A DNA stretch of 64,000 nt from Endobugula sp047636495 (GTDB lineage: Bacteria; Pseudomonadota; Gammaproteobacteria; Pseudomonadales; Cellvibrionaceae), in assembly GCA_047636495.1 (NCBI GenBank), contig JBLILH010000011.1:37873-101872 (forward strand), given 5' to 3'. Below the pieces are notes generated by a model. The model had not been told where the DNA came from, did no database searches, and saw nothing but the letters and a program-made list of their open reading frames with translations. Both the position numbers and the translations under genes were made by a program. Positions 60,336 through 64,000 of this stretch are shown in pieces; position 1 is the first letter of the stretch; every line of letters begins with the position of its first letter.

Positions 60336-61727
60336 CTAGTTGGTTGTGGTGGGCTTGGCTTTTTCAGACGAGGCCAATTGAATTTCACTACTAAAGCCAG
60401 CTAGTTGAGCGACTAACGGCTGTGTTTCTAGTGTAAAGTTAGCAAGTAATGATTTGGAAATCGACTTTGCTTTTGGTAGTTCAACACGGACGGGATTGCG
60501 TACGACGCCGTTTTTGTAAAATTCATAATGTAAATGAGGGCCTGTTGCCAAACCGGATTTACCCACATAGCCAATGACCTGACCTTGTTTGACTCTCGCT
60601 CCTGTGCGAATGCCTTTGCCATATTTGTGCATATGAGCGTACAGCGTTTTGTAGCTTTGGCCGTGACGTAGTACCACTGTGCGACCATACCCGCCTTTTG
60701 TGCCTGCAAATTCTACCTTTCCGTTACCTGCAGCCTTAATCGGTGTTCCGGTAGGTGCGGCATAGTCGGTGCCTTTATGGGCTCGAATACGGTTTAAAAT
60801 AGGGTGCTTACGCTTTAAGTTAAAGTGAGAGCTAATGCGTGCAAAATCAACGGGTGTGCGTAAGAAGGCTTTTTTCATGCTCTTGCCTTCTGGTGTGTAG
60901 TAGCTGGTGTTGCCTTCTGGGTCGGTGTAGCGAACCGCTTTGAAGTTTTTCTTTTGATTGGTGAATTCTGCAGCGAGTATTGGGCCGTTACCTATTTTTT
61001 CACCATTAACAAAGCGTTCTTCATAAAGCACTTTAAATGCGTCGTTAGCGCGGATATCTAGGGCAAAATCGATATCCCAGCCAAAAATATTGGCTAACTC
61101 CATAATGCTATTTTGCTCTAGGCCGACATCTGTTCCTGCTAAAAATAACGAGTTGATGATAGTTGCTTCACGATATGCAGTCCGCGTATCGGGTGTTATG
61201 GCGACGCTGGTGTCCACAAAGCCTTTGTCAGTTTTTGTGAACTCAACGTGGTTCAAACGATTTTTTTGGTAGCGTAGGCCGACAAGTGCACCATCAGTAA
61301 TGTTGAACTCAAATTTTTGCCCTGGATAAATCCGCTTGAGTGCACCTGCATTTTTGTTGCCGCTTAAGAATTGCTGTAATGCTAAATCAGATAACCCTGC
61401 ACGATTGAATAAAAAAGACAGGCTGTCACCTGATTTTACAATTTCTGTGCGCCACTCTGCAATTGCAGGGGCAATGGCTGCCTTCGAGGCTTGAGTGTTG
61501 ATGCTGCCAGTATTCTCTGGAGTGATTATGGGTGTAGCAAGCTGGAGGTCAATGTGTTGACTAACACGCTCAAGTGTTTTTTCAGAGTGAGTAGCCATTG
61601 TGGCAGCTAAAAGTACGCCTGCTAATCCACTGGCTAACCATAAATGACTTTTAGGGAAGAGTTTAGCATTTTTCTTTATACTATCTTTCCTGATGTTTTT
61701 CTTAGTAGATTCAAAGACTTTCATCAT
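60336..61727 (-). CDS. mepM: M23 peptidoglycan DD-endopeptidase, MepM-like
   Basis: A 463-residue protein. A basic N-terminus is followed by a single TM helix/signal anchor (about 29-46), a LysM/OapA-like region (VKSGDSLSFLFNRAGLSDLAL), and a lysostaphin-type zinc peptidase at about 300-420 with HKGTDYAAPTGTP (His, Asp ligands) and GPHLHYEFYKNG (HxH). It cuts D-Ala-mDAP crosslinks to let the wall grow. It is divergent from tyrS, and its tail overlaps a MITE-like element by a few bases. Confidence 0.94.
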   Translation of the reverse strand: MMKVFESTKKNIRKDSIKKNAKLFPKSHLWLASGLAGVLLAATMATHSEKTLERVSQHIDLQLATPIITPENTGSINTQASKAAIAPAIAEWRTEIVKSGDSLSFLFNRAGLSDLALQQFLSGNKNAGALKRIYPGQKFEFNITDGALVGLRYQKNRLNHVEFTKTDKGFVDTSVAITPDTRTAYREATIINSLFLAGTDVGLEQNSIMELANIFGWDIDFALDIRANDAFKVLYEERFVNGEKIGNGPILAAEFTNQKKNFKAVRYTDPEGNTSYYTPEGKSMKKAFLRTPVDFARISSHFNLKRKHPILNRIRAHKGTDYAAPTGTPIKAAGNGKVEFAGTKGGYGRTVVLRHGQSYKTLYAHMHKYGKGIRTGARVKQGQVIGYVGKSGLATGPHLHYEFYKNGVVRNPVRVELPKAKSISKSLLANFTLETQPLVAQLAGFSSEIQLASSEKAKPTTTN

Positions 61728-61917
61728 ATGTTTTACATTCTTCTTTATATTTAAAGCAATTATTCAACGTTTGTACACAAATAGCAATCCTCGACGAGTA
61801 AATTATCCGTTTGCACTCCGTTAACACTCACTTGTTTTTAGGTTTTTTTTAGGTATGGTGGCGGCTTGTTTAATATATCTTCAGTGTGCAGTACTTCAAT
61901 ATTTAAGGGTTTAGGTA

Positions 61918-63222
61918 ATGACAATGACTAGTGCAGAGTTAATCGCAGATTTACGATTAAGGGGTTTGGTTGCTCAAATAACGAGAGAGGACACATTTGA
62001 AGACTATCTTTCGGCAGAATCTAGGACTCTCTACTGCGGTTTTGATCCTACAGCGGATAGTTTGCACATAGGTAGCCTTGTTCCGCTATTGACGTTAAAA
62101 CGTTTCCAACTAGCGGGACATAAGCCTCTAGCCCTAGTGGGTGGGGCTACCGGATTAATTGGCGATCCTAGTTTTAAAGCACAGGAACGCAAATTAAATA
62201 CCCCTGAAACCATTGGTCAGTGGGTTGACAAGTTAAAGGTGCAGGTTGGTCAGTTCATTAGTTTTGATTGCGGTGATACATCTGCAGCAGTGGTAAATAA
62301 TGTAGATTGGATAAAAGATCTGAATATTCTCGATTTTTTGCGCGATGTAGGAAAGCATTTCTCTGTTAGTAATATGATCGCTAAAGAGTCAGTAAAGCAA
62401 CGGATAGATCGTGAGGGTGAAGGGATCTCGTTTACTGAGTTTACCTATATGTTGTTGCAGTCATATGATTTTTCTGAGCTATATGTGAGGCACAACTGTA
62501 CTCTACAGATAGGTGGATCTGATCAGTGGGGAAATATCACTGGTGGTGTTGAGTTGTCACGTCGCCAACACGGTGCGCAAGTCTTTGGCCTGACGCTGCC
62601 GCTCGTCACAAAGAGTGACGGCAGTAAGTTTGGTAAGACGGAAGCTGGCACTATATGGCTTGACCCTAAAAAAACATCCCCCTATGCTTTTTACCAATTT
62701 TGGATAAATAGCGCTGACACCGATGTATATAAGTTTCTGCGTTACTTTACTTTTATAGATGTCGCAGAAATTGAAGCTATCGAAGAAGCAGATAAAGCGG
62801 CTTCAGGTCGGCCGCAGGCGCAAACAATATTGGCTGAGGAGGTCACTCGTCTCGTTCATGGGGATGCTAGCCTGCAGGCGGCGCAACGAATAACAGAGGC
62901 GCTTTTTAGTGGTGGGTTAGATAAGTTAAGCATTTCTGATATGGAGCAGTTGCAGCAGGATGGTTTGCCTTGCACCTCTTTGGGCGATCTTCACCTGCCG
63001 CAGGAAATGTTGACTGGCTTGCTGGTATCTTCTGGCCTGGCTAAAAATGGTAAGCAGGTAAAAGATGCGTTATCTCGGAATGCAGTATTAGTCAATGGAG
63101 TGCCGGTTTCAGCGGAAGCTAACGAGAGCGTGGAAGAAATTTTCTCGTTACATAATGCGCAATATGGGCGATTCTTTGTCGTGCGACTAGGGAAGAAAAG
63201 CTATCATCTATTTGTTCTTTAG
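61918..63222 (+). CDS. tyrS: Tyrosyl-tRNA synthetase
   Basis: 434-residue class I synthetase. YCGFDPTADSLHIGSLVPL (HIGH motif as HIGS), ALVGGATGLIGDPS, QIGGSDQWGN, KFGKTEAGTIWL (KMSKS as KFGKT), and a C-terminal S4 domain (SSGLAKNGKQVKDALSRNAV). Charges tRNA(Tyr). ATG 61918 follows TTTAGGTA; a second ATG two codons on is possible. Confidence 0.97.
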   Translation: MTMTSAELIADLRLRGLVAQITREDTFEDYLSAESRTLYCGFDPTADSLHIGSLVPLLTLKRFQLAGHKPLALVGGATGLIGDPSFKAQERKLNTPETIGQWVDKLKVQVGQFISFDCGDTSAAVVNNVDWIKDLNILDFLRDVGKHFSVSNMIAKESVKQRIDREGEGISFTEFTYMLLQSYDFSELYVRHNCTLQIGGSDQWGNITGGVELSRRQHGAQVFGLTLPLVTKSDGSKFGKTEAGTIWLDPKKTSPYAFYQFWINSADTDVYKFLRYFTFIDVAEIEAIEEADKAASGRPQAQTILAEEVTRLVHGDASLQAAQRITEALFSGGLDKLSISDMEQLQQDGLPCTSLGDLHLPQEMLTGLLVSSGLAKNGKQVKDALSRNAVLVNGVPVSAEANESVEEIFSLHNAQYGRFFVVRLGKKSYHLFVL

Positions 63223-63343
63223 TTTTTTTGTAAAAGGTCGTTGCATTCGACCGTTGTGGTTTTGTGCTTAACGGGGATAGCGAATTTTCATATGTAGTCT
63301 AAAGTTAGACTGTGCATAATTAAATTACTATAGATGAGCCCAC

Positions 63344-63751
63344 GTGTCTGAAGATCAAAAAACTGAAAGCCTTGCCCCAAAAGATGTAAGTACTGCTCTG
63401 AAAGGTGAAAAGTCTTCTGCTCAGCAGAGAAGAAACCCTCGATTCAAGGTTAACTGGTCATCAAGAGCACTTATGGCAGATAAGCGTATCATTGCAGTGC
63501 GCACAAAAGATGTGTCGGTGGGAGGAGTTGGTTTTGAATGTGGAGAGTCTCTACCCGTCGGGTCAAATGTGAGTATCGAGTTGACGCCTTGGGTGGGAGG
63601 GAAAAAATATGCCATCAGGGCTAAATGCTTGGTTACTTATAATATGTTGCTTGCGGGTAACGCTGGTTTTAGTCATGGTGTTCGCTTTACTTTTGTGCCG
63701 CCAAAACAGCTTGAAGAATTGAAGATAATCTTGAAATCTTTGGGGGCCTGA
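63344..63751 (+). CDS. PilZ domain protein
   Basis: A 135-residue protein with GTG start. Polar N-terminus, then a PilZ barrel with RRNPRFKVNW (near residue 29) and DVSVGGVGF (near 58), both c-di-GMP motifs intact. It lies between tyrS and a stable-RNA promoter on the same strand. The effector is unknown. Along with the PilZ protein at 5606-6058 it gives this window two receptors. Confidence 0.85.
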   Translation: MSEDQKTESLAPKDVSTALKGEKSSAQQRRNPRFKVNWSSRALMADKRIIAVRTKDVSVGGVGFECGESLPVGSNVSIELTPWVGGKKYAIRAKCLVTYNMLLAGNAGFSHGVRFTFVPPKQLEELKIILKSLGA

Positions 63752-63860
63752 CCCGATGTTCTATATATGAAAATTGTTCGTGTTGCGGCAAAACTCGACG
63801 ACAACTATTGCGTAATTTGAATAATTTGTCCACGGTAGTAAAAGTGTAATAAACGTTAAA
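63752..63860. other. A/T-rich region upstream of the stable-RNA promoter
   Basis: A/T-rich DNA (for example GTAATAAACGTTAAAAATT) before the promoter, as expected for UP-element and Fis-binding DNA of rRNA operons. No gene is seen. Confidence 0.4.
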
Positions 63861-63862
63861 AA

Positions 63863-63925
63863 TTGCTTGCGCGCTGAGCTTGCATCCGTATAATGCTGCG
63901 CTCGCGGTTTGGAAACGGCCGCGAG
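63863..63925 (+). promoter_or_regulatory. Stable-RNA (probably rRNA operon) promoter
   Basis: TTGCGC (63867-63872), 16 bp, TATAAT (63889-63894), then a GC-rich discriminator GCTGCGCTCGCG, the form of rrn P1 promoters under ppGpp/DksA control. A hairpin CTCGCGG / CCGCGAG lies at 63901-63925. The last bases AAAGTTTAACG resemble a leader boxA. tyrS is also followed by rRNA genes in Pseudomonas. The rRNA itself is outside the window. Confidence 0.7.
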
Positions 63926-64000
63926 AAGAGTGTGTAAAGACTGAATATAGTTTATTTTATTGAGTTTTGAGTAAAATCGGAACGGAATGAAAGTTTAACG

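Noticed and set aside
1..64000. CRISPR arrays, tRNA genes and riboswitches
   Set aside because: None could be recognised by eye; tRNAscan and Infernal runs would be needed to exclude small ones.

Overview
The window looks like chromosome from a marine-type gammaproteobacterium of the Pseudomonadales/Cellvibrionales kind, but probably not Pseudomonas itself. This rests on gene order: radA with a PilZ gene, cbrX-cbrA-cbrB followed by pcnB-folK-panB, gluQ-dksA-sfsA, mrcB with a lipoprotein partner, argC with erpA, and anmK-mepM-tyrS leading to what looks like an rRNA promoter. All of these blocks have counterparts in Pseudomonas. Between the blocks lie AT-richer DNA, insertion sequences, decayed genes and integron cassettes.

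Layout. 1-6.1 kb: the end of radA, then about 5.1 kb of inserted DNA (an IS3-family element, a cut-down ISL3 copy, a GGDEF/EAL sensor with a periplasmic c-type haem motif, and a second ISL3 copy with an internal deletion), then the PilZ gene. 6.3-12.8 kb: ettA, a decayed lipoprotein hydrolase, and a dctPQM TRAP uptake operon. 13.7-18.9 kb: a cluster of integron gene cassettes with attC sites and no integrase. It carries an IS110 relic sitting in one attC, a REP-associated (RAYT) transposase, two REP copies and a REPIN-like hairpin element. 19-25 kb: a small DUF2956-type protein, a membrane protein with a relic of its usual partner, a V4R-PAS-GGDEF-EAL protein, and a YeiH-type exporter behind a run of 13 C. 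26-38.6 kb: panB, a deoxynucleoside kinase, folK, pcnB, cbrB, cbrA, cbrX, gluQ, dksA and sfsA. 39-47.6 kb: a TfoX-C protein, a VanY-type peptidase coupled to cysE, nhaA, a DUF5610-like protein, a LysE exporter and a shattered aspA. 47.6-64 kb: PfkB kinase, mrcB-lpoP, a rhodanese-cupin fusion, hemL, hemJ, argC, DUF6776-bactofilin-erpA-DsrE, anmK, mepM, tyrS, a second PilZ gene and a stable-RNA promoter.

The most notable signal is in the long cbrB-pcnB gap. On the minus strand it holds a near-consensus sigma-54 promoter, upstream repeats of GTAACACT/AGTGTTAC, a roughly 230-nt transcript region full of AAN-repeat (Hfq-binding) motifs, and a terminator hairpin. This is what would be expected of a CbrB-activated, CrcZ-like Hfq-sponge RNA controlling carbon catabolite repression.

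How the genes work together: CbrA senses a nutritional signal, CbrB with sigma-54 would switch on the CrcZ-like RNA, and that RNA would free catabolic mRNAs such as transporter mRNAs from Hfq. The TRAP operon is a plausible but unproven target. DksA would act on the rRNA-type promoter at the right edge. Two GGDEF/EAL proteins and two PilZ proteins suggest active c-di-GMP signalling. MrcB/LpoP, MepM, AnmK and the bactofilin form a cell-wall group.
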